Assembly: GCF_001612785.1 (NCBI RefSeq)
Contig: NZ_BDBC01000010.1
Coordinates: 310,001 to 374,000, forward strand
Direction: 5' to 3'
Length of the DNA stretch: 64,000 bases
From: Nocardia beijingensis NBRC 16342
GTDB lineage: Bacteria > Actinomycetota > Actinomycetes > Mycobacteriales > Mycobacteriaceae
Position 1 is the stretch's first letter. The number at the start of each line of letters is the position of its first letter. The position numbers and the translations under genes were made by a program. This document shows positions 40,757-49,959 of this stretch, one piece after another. The notes beneath the pieces were generated by a model. It searched no databases. It worked only from the letters and a program-made list of their open reading frames with translations, and was not told the DNA's origin.

Positions 40757-41045
40757 TCACCGACGCGTTCGCTGTCACCGTCCTGCGGATGACGGAGGTC
40801 GCCCCGGTGCTGCGCCACGCCAGGTCCGACGACGCCTCGGCAATCGCCGATCCGGTACTCGGCCTGCGGGACGCGCGTCGGGGCCACAGCCACGGCACTC
40901 TCCTGACCGCGCGTTCGCGCGATCTGTTCGGCCTCCGCACTCCGAGCGCGTCCGGGACACCGTCGCCGCCGCCCTGGACGGCGCGATGGCGGACTCGTCA
41001 TGACGACGTCGACCGGGTGGACGCCGCCGACCGGGCGCGACCTCG

Positions 41046-41936
41046 CTAGTCGAGGTCCGCCCACCCTGGCCACGGTCGCATGCCCTCGTCGCCGCGGATG
41101 TAGGCGAGGCGGCGCAGCGCCTGCCGCTGATAGGCGGGGTCGCCGGTGGCGGCTCGCAACGACTGCAAGGCCATCCGGAACTCCTGGATGTCACGCAGCA
41201 GATAGAAGCCGTCCCAGCGCATCACGTCCCGGCCGTATCCGGCACAGAATTCGGCGTACTGCGCGGCGGTGATCTTGTTGGCGGTCCAGCAGTCGATCGC
41301 CGTATGCACCAGATCCCACTCCGGCGGGCCGATCACCGCCCGGCCCAATCCGACCAGAATCACGTCGCCGTCGTCGCCGACCACGACGCCGTCGTCCCCG
41401 CCCGCGCCTCGGACCACCGACCACGGCAGGCCCCGCGGCAGGGCCTTCCAGCGGCCACGCAGTTCCTCCAGATGTTTGCGCAGCCAGCGGCGGTCGTCCT
41501 CGGTCACCGTCCGCGCGGCGTCGATCTCGTCCTCCACCCGAGCCAAGGGCGACATCCGGCGTAGCTCGAAGCCGGGCAACGGCAGCCGATGCAACTGTCC
41601 CAGCGCCCTGGCGACATCACCGGGCGTACCGGGATGATGCGGCGGCAACTCCTGCCAGAAGGTCACCGGCCTGCTGTCCACCACGACCGGCTGGGGGATG
41701 TCCGGGGCGACCCGCGTGGCGGAAACCCCACAGGTCTCCAGCCATCGAGCGACGGCGACTTCCCGGGAAGCCGCCAGCTTCTGTCCCCGCCCACCGATCC
41801 GCACGACGATTCCGTCACGCAACCGGTAGACCCCCTTCGCGCTCACCGGCTCGGCATCGCTCGCATCGACACCGACACTCACACAGGCGGCGCGCAGCAC
41901 CGACGGCGTGCCGTTGCCTGCGACATCCGCGGTCAT
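41046..41936 (-). CDS. Aminoglycoside-phosphotransferase-fold protein lacking catalytic residues
   Basis: 296 aa. The overall pattern follows the APH/choline-kinase fold: an N-lobe with GVYRLRDGIVVRIGG and EVAVARWLE, LGQLHRLPLP, and a C-lobe ending IGPPEWDLVHTAID. The catalytic loop, normally HGDxHxGN, reads VRGAGGDDGVVV, and the metal-binding ID(F/W) reads VGL. The base Asp, the Asn and the Mg-binding Asp are thus all absent. It is probably a pseudokinase that binds rather than phosphorylates. The ATG at 41936 follows GGGGGG. Confidence 0.8.
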   Translation of the reverse strand: MTADVAGNGTPSVLRAACVSVGVDASDAEPVSAKGVYRLRDGIVVRIGGRGQKLAASREVAVARWLETCGVSATRVAPDIPQPVVVDSRPVTFWQELPPHHPGTPGDVARALGQLHRLPLPGFELRRMSPLARVEDEIDAARTVTEDDRRWLRKHLEELRGRWKALPRGLPWSVVRGAGGDDGVVVGDDGDVILVGLGRAVIGPPEWDLVHTAIDCWTANKITAAQYAEFCAGYGRDVMRWDGFYLLRDIQEFRMALQSLRAATGDPAYQRQALRRLAYIRGDEGMRPWPGWADLD

Positions 41937-42230
41937 GTCGACCCCCCGCACCCACTGTGGGGGCAAGAGCTCCGCATCTCGGCTTCGAGCATCATGGCAG
42001 CCATCCAGATACCGGGGGGCTAACACCCCATTTTCCCTGGTCAGTGGACATTAATCACAGAATTCCACCAGCTTCAGCAACCAAACAGAATCCGGCCGAT
42101 TGGCCCGAATTACCCCAATTCGCGCACGCTCATCGAGCATGTGCCCCACGGTCACCGATCAGTTCCGCGAGCGCGCGCCGTCTACACCTACAGCCCGCAC
42201 TTGTGAACACCGCCCGAGAGGACGACCGCC

Positions 42231-42920
42231 ATGAGCACCACGGCACTGCCGCCCGTCACCGACACCGACACCTGGCAGCGCGAACTCGAAGCGCTTCGCG
42301 TCCGGGAGAAGGCCGCGACCAGGGAACTGGACGCGATCGCCGCCCAGCGCCGCCGCCTGCCGATGGTCGAGATGCCCGACTACACCCTCGAGGGCGAAGA
42401 CGGGCCGGTCCGGCTGGTCGACCTCTTCGACGGCATGCGGCAACTGATCGTCTACCACCACATGTGGTTTCCCGGCGAGAAGTGGCAGTGCGGCGGCTGC
42501 ACCGGATTCACGTCGCAGTTCACCCGCCTGGAGTTCCTGAACAACTACGACGCCAGGTTCGTCATCGTCACCCAAGGGCCGATCGAGGAGGCACTCGCCT
42601 ACAAGCGGCACGTCGGAAACAGGATGACCTGGTATTCCACGGCCAACAGCTCCTTCGGCGCCGACGTCGGCGCACCGCCCGGCGGAGGATTCGCGGTCAA
42701 CGTCTTCCTCCGCGACGGCGACACCGTCTACCGCACCTGGCACACCACCGGCCGCGGCACCGAACAACTCAGCCACTCCTTCGCCCTGATCGACCTGCTC
42801 CCCTACGGCCGCCAAGAGGAATGGCAGGACTCCCCCGAAGGCTGGCCCCAATCCCCCACCTACAGCCGATGGAGCAGCTCCCAGGACATCGCCGCGGCGT
42901 ACGGCGATCCGAACTCGTGA
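42231..42920 (+). CDS. DUF899 thioredoxin-like protein
   Basis: 229 aa. LRVREKAATRELDAIAAQRRRLP at the start, then LIVYHHMWFPGEKWQCGGCTGF with a CxxC pair, and NVFLRDGDTVYRTWHTTGRG are typical of DUF899, a thioredoxin-fold family. Cytosolic, function not established. Convergent with the XRE gene at 42933, 12 nt apart. Confidence 0.9.
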   Translation: MSTTALPPVTDTDTWQRELEALRVREKAATRELDAIAAQRRRLPMVEMPDYTLEGEDGPVRLVDLFDGMRQLIVYHHMWFPGEKWQCGGCTGFTSQFTRLEFLNNYDARFVIVTQGPIEEALAYKRHVGNRMTWYSTANSSFGADVGAPPGGGFAVNVFLRDGDTVYRTWHTTGRGTEQLSHSFALIDLLPYGRQEEWQDSPEGWPQSPTYSRWSSSQDIAAAYGDPNS

Positions 42921-42932
42921 AAGAAGGCCGGC

Positions 42933-43679
42933 TTACGCCACGTCCGGCGGTCGGTCGTATGCGTCGATAGCCGCCTTGGACGTCGAGGAGTCCTGCAACA
43001 CCAGCTCCCACGGACCGGAGTTGATCTCGAAACTCTTGCCGAACCCCACCCACTTGCCGGCCATCCGCGCGCCGGTCAGCTCGATCAACAACTGGATCGC
43101 CCCGTGGTAGTAGGCGCCGCGGTAGTAACCATCCTGGGCGGTGTGCTCACGCCATGTGCCCGTAGCCACGTGACCGTCGACGGTGAGGTCCATCTCCATC
43201 GACGACTGCGCCGAGTTCGGCAGGCTGCGAACCGTCAGGCGGTTGTCGTGCTGTAGCACCACCACGTGATGTACGGCCGTGAACGTCGCGTCTCGGCCGG
43301 ACGAGTAGTACTCGTAGCGGCTCAGCCAGATCCCCGAATAGTTGCCGGGCGTCCGCGGGCGCCGGGCGGCGGTGAACTGCTCGGGCGAGACTTCACCGAT
43401 AGCCGAGTCGACCACGGTCCCGTCCTCGCCACCGGACAGGCTGCGGCCGGCCATCACGGCACCGAATCCAAGCGATTCGATCGGCAGCCGCATCACCTTC
43501 TCGAGTGCCCGCGCGTGCGACGGCCGAGGGTTGGCGGTGAGCCCTGATTCCCAGCGCTGCACAAGGCGTTTGGTGGCGCTGGCGCATCCCGCTTCGCGGA
43601 GCGCCCGCGCTAGGTCGTCCTGGCTCATCAGACGCGCGTTCCGGGCCGCGCGGAGAGCCGTGTTAGGTGCGGAAGCCAT
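42933..43679 (-). CDS. XRE-family regulator with a beta-rich C-terminal domain
   Basis: 248 aa. HTH at residues 8-75 (LMSQDDLARALREAGC, KRLVQRWESGLTANPRPSHA). The C-terminal half (SGIWLSRYEYYSSGRD, VATGTWREHTAQDGYYRGAY) resembles a lipocalin-like or sensor domain found in this actinobacterial regulator group. It is divergent from two very small genes at 43867-44225. Confidence 0.85.
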   Translation of the reverse strand: MASAPNTALRAARNARLMSQDDLARALREAGCASATKRLVQRWESGLTANPRPSHARALEKVMRLPIESLGFGAVMAGRSLSGGEDGTVVDSAIGEVSPEQFTAARRPRTPGNYSGIWLSRYEYYSSGRDATFTAVHHVVVLQHDNRLTVRSLPNSAQSSMEMDLTVDGHVATGTWREHTAQDGYYRGAYYHGAIQLLIELTGARMAGKWVGFGKSFEINSGPWELVLQDSSTSKAAIDAYDRPPDVA

Positions 43680-43866
43680 GTCGCCACCGTAACGCTTTGA
43701 CGCCTAAATGTCGCCTTGAATAGACGCGGATTGACGCCGATTCCGTCATCGCACGGACACGACCTGTCGACCGACTCTGAACGTGGCCCCGGCGTCGGGT
43801 TCGAGTTCCGACCTCCCCGGCGTCGGGCGCCTGCCAACCCACACCACTATGCAAGGGGGTTTCGGA

Positions 43867-44031
43867 GTGACCGAGCTCGCAGTCACCCTTACTGTCATGG
43901 CCGCCGTCGGCGGCCTGCTGATCCTCGTGTTCTGGGTCCTGCCTTGGCTACTCGATCTCGGAGGCGATACAGACGAGCAGGTGCCGTTCCGTGAGGTCAT
44001 GGACCGCATCGAGAGCGAGGACAAGCGGTGA
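43867..44031 (+). CDS. Small single-helix membrane protein, 54 aa
   Basis: GTG start placed 7 nt after AAGGGGG. One hydrophobic segment (LTVMAAVGGLLILVFWVLPW) is followed by an acidic cytosolic tail (VPFREVMDRIESEDKR). Family not recognised. The next small gene overlaps its stop by 4 nt, so the two probably act together. Confidence 0.6.
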   Translation: MTELAVTLTVMAAVGGLLILVFWVLPWLLDLGGDTDEQVPFREVMDRIESEDKR

Positions 44032-44225
44032 CGACTCGGCGTTCCTGGGTGCAGGACTACTGCGAGGACGGCAACATGCCCGCCGACGCGAAGCACGCGC
44101 GTGGCCTGCTGAAGATCCACACGAACTGCGAACCGCCGTGCCCAAGAAAGATGTCCGCTGAGCGATATCTCCGGGACAGTGGCGAGGGCAACGCAGACAA
44201 GGACGGGGCGAGCGAGGACAGCTAG
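44028..44225 (+). CDS. Small hydrophilic protein, 65 aa
   Basis: GTG start within the GTGA overlap with the preceding small membrane protein gene. It contains WVQDYCEDGNMPADAKHARG and HTNCEPPCPRKMSAERYL, with three Cys that could bind a metal. Not recognised with certainty. The tidy overlap and divergent XRE gene suggest a conserved small module. Confidence 0.55.
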   Translation: MTTRRSWVQDYCEDGNMPADAKHARGLLKIHTNCEPPCPRKMSAERYLRDSGEGNADKDGASEDS

Positions 44226-44270
44226 CCCGACCCGTTACGTCCCGTAAGAGACCGACGCAGCGGCATGAAA

Positions 44271-44305
44271 AAGGCCCCTCACCTGCGAGGCAGGTGAGGG
44301 GCCTT
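44271..44305 (-). terminator. Intrinsic terminator after tmRNA
   Basis: Perfect 15-bp stem (AAGGCCCCTCACCTG with its complement), 5-nt loop, followed on the minus strand by a T-run. It starts 5 nt past the tmRNA 3' end. Confidence 0.9.
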
Positions 44306-44309
44306 GTCG

Positions 44310-44677
44310 TGGAGCTGCCGGGAATCGAACCCGGGTCCTCCGCCGCGTCTTCAGGGCTTCTCCGTGTGCAGTTCGCTGTGTCTCTACTCGGATCTCCGGG
44401 TCCCGCGAACAAGCCCGGATGACGATCCCAGTCGCTGTTCGATGTCCCGCCCTACTCCGCGACCGAGTAGGACGGTTAGCCCTCTAGCTGATGCCGGCAC
44501 CGGAGCCGAGGGCATGCCCCGGGCCGACAGAGACGCTCTGCTGATCAGGCAGCGAGAGCGTACTCGCGCTGATTGGAATCGGCGCTTAATTGGTTGCAAC
44601 GACGCTTACGGTGGTCTCTTGCCTGCACCGACACGCTTCCCCTGAATCAACGTACGCAGTCGAAACCGTTCAGCCCC
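44310..44677 (-). ncRNA. ssrA: tmRNA
   Basis: About 368 nt. The 5' end GGGGCTGAACGGTTTCGAC pairs with the 3' end CAGCTCC plus discriminator A, forming the Ala-tRNA-like part; the T arm GGGTTCGATTCCCGG is present. The tag reading frame at 44583-44545 encodes ADSNQREYALAA and then TGA, nearly the mycobacterial tag. It rescues stalled ribosomes together with SmpB, whose gene lies about 4.4 kb upstream on the same strand. CCA is not encoded. Confidence 0.97.
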
Positions 44678-45111
44678 GTACGTCCCGGCACCTTGCCGGG
44701 CTGTTCATGTTAACACCGGGGAGAGCCCGGATCATCCCGATATCCGGCGGTGGCGGTCGTCACGCTCGCGCGCGGTCCACGGAGGCGAATACCGCAGGTC
44801 AGATCCCCGGACACCCCCGGTCGGCGCGCCGATCGCCGGTGTCCGCGCGCCCGGACGCCCTACTTGCCACGCAGCCGGAGCGCAGATCCGGATACCGTCG
44901 GAAGTCCACCTCCGAATCGGCGGACCATCGTCCCGGCGGTGCCGCTCCGCGAGCACACGGGCCGACCGAAGCGCATGCCACGCGTCGGCCCCGATCCTTC
45001 CCGGATGCTGGTAGCCGATTCCCAAGGTCCGACGACCAACCCGACTTACACTGCACGAGCCGTACGATCGGCTCTGAGCAGCGGATCTCGATTTCAGACT
45101 AAGGAAACACT
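44678..45111. other. Intergenic stretch holding the tmRNA and lipoprotein promoters
   Basis: About 430 nt between divergently transcribed ssrA and the first lipoprotein gene. No supported gene is seen. Confidence 0.5.
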
Positions 45112-46425
45112 TTGGCAGTTCGCACCATTCGGGACAGGTTGCTGCGCCTGTCCGCCCTCACCGTGATCGCCGGACTCGTCCTGACCGGGTGTTCCGCCCT
45201 GCGCGACAAGTCCGCCCAAGGCGCCGAACCCGGGGTCACCTCCGATCCGTGTCCGAACGCGGTGGACTCGCGTAAAGGATGCATCTATCTCGGCGTGCTC
45301 TCCGATCTGACGAGTGGGCCGTTCGCCGCGCTGGGCAAGGACATTCACAACGGCCAGCTGGCGTTCTGGCGGGCGGTGAACGAAGCGGGCGGGATCGGCG
45401 GCAAGTACGAGGTGGACATCGCCACCTACACCGAGGACACGAACTACGATCTGCAGAAGCACGCCGAGGCCTACCGGAGAATCGAGCCGCATATCCTCGC
45501 GCTCTCGATGAGTCTCGGCACGGTGCAGACGCAGAAGGTACTTCCCGAGATGGACGCGGCGAACATGGTCGCCATTGCCGGAACCCTGTGGTCGGGCTGG
45601 CAATTCGAGAACAGTGACAAGGGTCTGCTGCTGGAGTCCGGCTACTCCTACTGCTCGGAGGCGATCATCGCGCTGGACTGGATCGCCGAGCACGACGCCA
45701 AGCCGAGTTCGATCGCCACCGTCAGCTACCAGGGCGACTACGGCGGCGACTACGCCACCGGCGCGAAGAAGTGGGCGTCGGCCAACCGGGTGGACCTGGT
45801 GGCACAGATCGACACCGAGCCGAACACCCAGATCGGCAATCAGGACGCCGCGGTCGCCAAGATCCTCAACAGCCGAGCGGACCTCGTGCTCCTGGCGACG
45901 GGACCCGCGGAAGCGGGCGAGATCATGGGGAAGGCGGCGCTGGCCGGTTTCCCCGGCAAGTTCCTCGGCTCGGGCCCGACCTGGAACGGCGGCCTCCTAA
46001 AAAGCCCCGCCGCCTCCGCGATCACCGCTCGCTACAACATGACCTCACCGCTGGACGGCTGGGACGGCACCAGCGCGGGCGCCAAGAAGGCCAGGGCTTC
46101 GGCGACCAGGGAACCGTCCACATGGGGCTATAGCGCAGGCTGGATGTTTTCGTATCCGATGAAAGCGCTGCTCACCCGGGCGGTCAACGAAGGCAAGCTG
46201 ACCCGCAAGGGCGTCCGGCAGGCCGTGCACGGACTGCGTGTGGACTACGAGGGCGCGATTCCCGAACACACGTACGGCGCGGTCAAACCCGACCTCACCC
46301 GGCAGCGCGCCGTCATCGAAGCGCCCGATCAGACCGCGCCGCTGGGCGCGAAGACCCTGGCGCCCGACTATCACGGCCCGACTCAGGACCGCATCACCCT
46401 CAACGAGCCCTGCGTACAGCCGTAA
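45112..46425 (+). CDS. Solute-binding lipoprotein, branched-chain amino acid receptor-like (copy 1)
   Basis: 437 aa from a TTG start with AAGGAA upstream. The signal peptide ends in the lipobox LTGC (C27). The mature part starts with DPCPNAVDSRKGCIYLGVLS and has the type I periplasmic-binding fold (GPFAALGKDIHNGQLAFWRAVNEAGGIGGKY, then SYQGDYGGDYATGAKKW). Such proteins deliver ligands to ABC importers or act as sensors. No ABC permease or ATPase gene is nearby. A second copy follows after 11 nt. Confidence 0.87.
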   Translation: MAVRTIRDRLLRLSALTVIAGLVLTGCSALRDKSAQGAEPGVTSDPCPNAVDSRKGCIYLGVLSDLTSGPFAALGKDIHNGQLAFWRAVNEAGGIGGKYEVDIATYTEDTNYDLQKHAEAYRRIEPHILALSMSLGTVQTQKVLPEMDAANMVAIAGTLWSGWQFENSDKGLLLESGYSYCSEAIIALDWIAEHDAKPSSIATVSYQGDYGGDYATGAKKWASANRVDLVAQIDTEPNTQIGNQDAAVAKILNSRADLVLLATGPAEAGEIMGKAALAGFPGKFLGSGPTWNGGLLKSPAASAITARYNMTSPLDGWDGTSAGAKKARASATREPSTWGYSAGWMFSYPMKALLTRAVNEGKLTRKGVRQAVHGLRVDYEGAIPEHTYGAVKPDLTRQRAVIEAPDQTAPLGAKTLAPDYHGPTQDRITLNEPCVQP

Positions 46426-46436
46426 GCGAGCGACAT

Positions 46437-47735
46437 ATGCCTGTTCACAGTAAATTTCGTCGGCTACTTCGTCTCGTGGCCGCTCCTCTCGCGCTCGGGC
46501 TGGTCCTGACCGGCGGCTGTTCGAGCTCCTCGCCCGGCGCCGCACCCGGCGTCACCCGGGAACCCTGCCCCCACGCGATCCAGCGGGACAAGGGCTGCAT
46601 CTATCTCGGCGTTCTGTCGGACCTGAACAACGGCCCCTTCGCTCCGCTGGGAAAGTCCTTGCAGGAAGGGCAGATCGCGTTCTGGAACGAGGTGAACAAG
46701 CAGGGCGGCATCGGCGGATACGAGATCGACATCACGACCTACACCCGCGACACGGCCTACGATCCGCGCAGGCACGTCACGGAGTTCGAGAACATAGCCC
46801 CGCACGTGCTGGCGCTCGCGATGAGTTTCGGGACCGCGCAGACGCTCGCGGTGCTGCACGAGATGGACGAGGCGGACCTGGTGACCGGGGCCGGCACCCT
46901 CTGGTCGGGGTGGCAGTACCGCGCCACCGACCGTGATCTGGTGCTCGACGACGGCTTCTCCTACTGCACCGAAGCAGTGCTGGGCCTGGATTGGTTCGCG
47001 CAGAACTTCTACCAGCCGCGCACGCTCGGCGTGGTCGCCTATCGCGGGAACTACGGCGGTGATTACGCCAGCGGTGCGCTCAAGTGGGCGTTGGACAACG
47101 GCGCGACGATCACCGAGCGGATCGACACCGGGCCCAACACCGAAGTCGGCACGCAGGACTACCCGGTCGCCGAGATCATGGCCGACCCGCCCGACGTGGT
47201 CCTGCTGGCCACCGGTCCGGCCGAAACCGCCGAAATCGTCGGCAAACTCGCGAAATCCGGTTACACGGGCCGCTTCCTCGGATCCACCCCGACCTGGAAC
47301 AGCGCGCTGCTCAAGACACCGGCCGCACCCGCGCTCACGGCCCTGTACAACTACACCTCGCCGTTCGACGGCTGGGACGGTGCGAGCACCGGAGCCCAGC
47401 GCGCCAGGAGCGCCGCGCCGAGCGAACCGACGAACTTCGGCTACAACCTGGGCTGGGCGATTTCGTATCCGATGAAGGCGCTGCTCACCAAGGCGGCCGA
47501 GACGGGCAGCCTGGACCGGCCGACCCTGCGCAAGACCCTCGCCGGGCTCACTGTCGATTCCGAAGGCATGGCTGCGCCGCAGGTCTATGGGCGCGACGAA
47601 CCCGATGTCGCGGCGCAGCGAGCGGTGATCAACGTGCCCGACGCGTCCACGGCGCTGGGTTCGCGCACCGTGGTGGCCGACTACCGCAGCCCGACGCTGA
47701 AACGCATATCGATCCGGGAACCCTGCACCCGCTGA
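46437..47735 (+). CDS. Solute-binding lipoprotein, branched-chain amino acid receptor-like (copy 2)
   Basis: 432 aa, a clear paralogue of the preceding gene. It shares REPCPHAIQRDKGCIYLGVLSD, GPFAPLGKSLQEGQIAFWNE, TLWSGWQ, YRGNYGGDYASGALKW and SPFDGWDG. The lipobox is odd: LTGGC, with an extra Gly before C28 compared with copy 1, so lipidation may be inefficient. It arose by tandem duplication and has diverged strongly. Probably cotranscribed with copy 1. Confidence 0.86.
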   Translation: MPVHSKFRRLLRLVAAPLALGLVLTGGCSSSSPGAAPGVTREPCPHAIQRDKGCIYLGVLSDLNNGPFAPLGKSLQEGQIAFWNEVNKQGGIGGYEIDITTYTRDTAYDPRRHVTEFENIAPHVLALAMSFGTAQTLAVLHEMDEADLVTGAGTLWSGWQYRATDRDLVLDDGFSYCTEAVLGLDWFAQNFYQPRTLGVVAYRGNYGGDYASGALKWALDNGATITERIDTGPNTEVGTQDYPVAEIMADPPDVVLLATGPAETAEIVGKLAKSGYTGRFLGSTPTWNSALLKTPAAPALTALYNYTSPFDGWDGASTGAQRARSAAPSEPTNFGYNLGWAISYPMKALLTKAAETGSLDRPTLRKTLAGLTVDSEGMAAPQVYGRDEPDVAAQRAVINVPDASTALGSRTVVADYRSPTLKRISIREPCTR

Positions 47736-47740
47736 TCCGC

Positions 47741-48162
47741 GCGGCCGGGACAGCTCTGTCAGCGGAACGGCTCCGGGCGACGGGACAGCTCCGGCGGCGG
47801 GACAGGTGCGGGCGACGGAAAAGCTCCGGCAGCGGGATAGCCCCGGGCAACGAAACAGCCCCGGGCAACGAAACAGCCCCGGGCAGCGGGACAGCAGCGG
47901 GCGACGGAAAGCTCCGGCAGCGGAACAGCCCCGAGCGACGGAACAGCCCCGCGCAGCGAAACGGCTCCGGGCAGCGGAACCGCTCCGGGCGACGGGGCGG
48001 CTGCGGGCAGCGGAACCGCTCCGGGCAGCGGGGCGGCTGCGGGCAGCCGGAACCGCTCCGGGCAGCGGGGCGGCTGCGGGCAGCCGGAACCGCTCCGGGC
48101 AGCGGGGCGGCTGCGGGCAGCGGAACCGCTCCGGGCAGCGGGACGGCCCTGGGCGGCGGGGG
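47741..48162. repeat. 18-bp G/C-rich minisatellite, about 21 units
   Basis: Degenerate tandem units of CCGGGCAGCGGAACCGCT type run without a break between the lipoprotein and EamA genes. Unit lengths of 17, 18 and 19 nt are mixed, so no single reading frame is kept, which argues against a protein repeat. Toward the right end a 36-37-nt dimer alternating GGAACCGCT and GGGGCGGCT units repeats about four times, implying recent expansion. Confidence 0.9.
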
Positions 48163-48259
48163 CTGGAACCCAGCCGGTTCTCCCTCGCTCGGGGCGGCCC
48201 AGCGCCCGTTGCCCCAGTCGTCTCCCGCTCGCTCAGCACATCCCGGCGGGCCGGTGAAC

Positions 48260-49123
48260 TCAGGCCGCGGCGATGAGTGCGACCGCGACAAGGGCGAGGA
48301 GCAGGCCGAATTGCTGCTGCCGGTGGACCCGCTCGCCGAGCAGAACCATCGCCAGCAGCACGGTCACCGCCGGGTAGAGCGAGCCGATCACGCTCACCAG
48401 CGACAGCAGTGATCCGTGGAAGGCGTACAGCAGCGCCGCGTTGCTGATGACGTCCAGCGCGCTGATGTAGCAGGCCAGGCGGAGTGGTTCACCGCGCAAC
48501 CGCCCGAACTCTCCCGCGGTGAGCGCGGTGAGCCAGACCACCGCGGTGGCCGCGAGCCGCTGCATGAGCAACGGCCACAGTCCCGAGTCCGACGCGGTCT
48601 CGTGGAAGAAGACGAACGCGAGACCGTACGCGGCGCCCGAACCGATGGTCAGCGCGGCTACCTTGCGAGTGAACCGTAGTTCGCGTCCGCCGGTGATCTC
48701 CTCCGTTACGTCGTCCGGCGATTCCCGGCTCACCAGCAGCACGGCGACCAGGGCGAACACGATGCCGGCGAAGGCGAGCGGACCGGGGCGCTCGCCGGTC
48801 GCCAGCCCGGCGAGCACCGGAATACCCGCGACCAGCACCGCCGTCAGCGGCGACACGACCGCCATCGGACCGTCGGCCAGCGCCGCGTAGAACCACCACA
48901 CCGCGACGCCGCTCGCGACGCCCGCCGCCGTGCCCCACCACAGCGACGCCGCGTCCGGGCTGCCGGGCACGAACGGGAGCAACAGGAGAACCAGCAGCAC
49001 CGAGAACGGATAGGTGTAGATGACGACACGCAGCGCGGTCACCCGCCGCGACGCCACACCGCCGTAGAAATCGCTCACGCCGTAGCCGACCGCGGCTACC
49101 AGCGCGAGCAGGACGGCGGTCAC
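48260..49123 (-). CDS. EamA/DMT-family transporter
   Basis: 287 aa from a GTG overlapping the smpB stop by 4 nt. About ten hydrophobic segments in two repeats are present, starting [20 protein letters not shown] and ending [29 protein letters not shown] is the standard final EamA segment. Inner-membrane exporter of unknown metabolite. Probably translated with smpB, although a functional link is unlikely. Confidence 0.88.
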   Translation of the reverse strand: MTAVLLALVAAVGYGVSDFYGGVASRRVTALRVVIYTYPFSVLLVLLLLPFVPGSPDAASLWWGTAAGVASGVAVWWFYAALADGPMAVVSPLTAVLVAGIPVLAGLATGERPGPLAFAGIVFALVAVLLVSRESPDDVTEEITGGRELRFTRKVAALTIGSGAAYGLAFVFFHETASDSGLWPLLMQRLAATAVVWLTALTAGEFGRLRGEPLRLACYISALDVISNAALLYAFHGSLLSLVSVIGSLYPAVTVLLAMVLLGERVHRQQQFGLLLALVAVALIAAA

Positions 49124-49593
49124 CGCATGCCTTTGACCCGCCGTCCTAGTTCGCGGGTGACCTCTCGCTCGGCGGTGCGCCGGGCCAGGTCCTGCCGCTT
49201 GTCGTAGTCCTGCTTGCCCTTGGCCAGCGCCAGTTCGACCTTCACCTTGCCGTCGGAGAAATACATCGACAGCGGCACCAGCGTCTGGTTGCCCTCTCGC
49301 GACTTGCCGACCAGCCGCTCGATCTCGCGCTTGTGCAGCAGCAGCTTGCGCACCCGGCGCGGCGAGTGGTTGGTCCAGGTGCCGTGGCTGAACTCGGGGA
49401 TGTGCAGCCCACGCAACCACACCTCGCCGTTGTCCACCGTCGCGAAGGCGTCCACCAGTGAGGCCTTGCCCTCACGCAGGCTCTTCACCTCCGTGCCGAC
49501 CAGCGCGATCCCGGCCTCGTAGGTGTCCAGGATCGTGTAGTTGTGCCGCGCCCGGCGGTTGGTCGCGATGACCTTGCGCCCCTTCTCCTTCAT
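49120..49593 (-). CDS. smpB: SsrA-binding protein SmpB
   Basis: 157 aa, the usual length. [49 protein letters not shown] and the C-terminal [15 protein letters not shown] tail identify SmpB, the tmRNA partner that places it in the ribosome. The ATG at 49593 is the start of the conserved N-terminus. Its gene is on the same strand as ssrA but about 4.4 kb from it, and on the opposite strand from ftsEX. Confidence 0.97.
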   Translation of the reverse strand: MKEKGRKVIATNRRARHNYTILDTYEAGIALVGTEVKSLREGKASLVDAFATVDNGEVWLRGLHIPEFSHGTWTNHSPRRVRKLLLHKREIERLVGKSREGNQTLVPLSMYFSDGKVKVELALAKGKQDYDKRQDLARRTAEREVTRELGRRVKGMR

Positions 49594-49649
49594 AACGGTC
49601 CACTTTAAGTGACCAGGCAACCGGATTATTCCCGCAGGTCGCGGACGCG

Positions 49650-49892
49650 CTAACCACCTTGATGCACTACGAGGTAGAGCGCGAGGACGGCGAGGAACGC
49701 TACGAGCAGCGCCACCGTCGACATTCGCGGCACCCCGGGGCGCTGCGGTGGCGGACTGCGGCGCAGCCACACGTTCTCGACCGCCGGATCGGTCCTGCTG
49801 CGCACATAAGGCGGCGTGTCCGGGGTCTCACCCCCCACCGAGCTGATGGAAAGGTCATCGCCGGCGTCACTGGAACCATCACCCGGTGCCAT
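49650..49892 (-). CDS. Small protein with a C-terminal membrane anchor, 80 aa
   Basis: An acidic N-terminus, [20 protein letters not shown], and a Pro/Arg-rich middle are followed by a single C-terminal helix, [20 protein letters not shown]. Tail-anchored topology is likely. Not recognised; 56 nt upstream of smpB on the same strand. Confidence 0.55.
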   Translation of the reverse strand: MAPGDGSSDAGDDLSISSVGGETPDTPPYVRSRTDPAVENVWLRRSPPPQRPGVPRMSTVALLVAFLAVLALYLVVHQGG

Positions 49893-49959
49893 AGCCAGAA
49901 CGGTAGCCGCCGCGACGGCGGCACGCCGCAAATCTCGCGCCGCGCAACACAGTTGGAAC

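Noticed and set aside
40757-41045. Short frames between the SDR and APH-fold genes
   Set aside because: No ribosome binding sites, domains or conserved-looking segments.
47741-48162. CRISPR array
   Set aside because: Units are contiguous and degenerate with no unique spacers, and no cas gene is in the window.
47084-48412. Open frames running through the 18-bp repeat that could be read as a repetitive protein
   Set aside because: Unit lengths vary between 17 and 19 nt, so no frame keeps a consistent peptide repeat, and all frames are open only because of composition.
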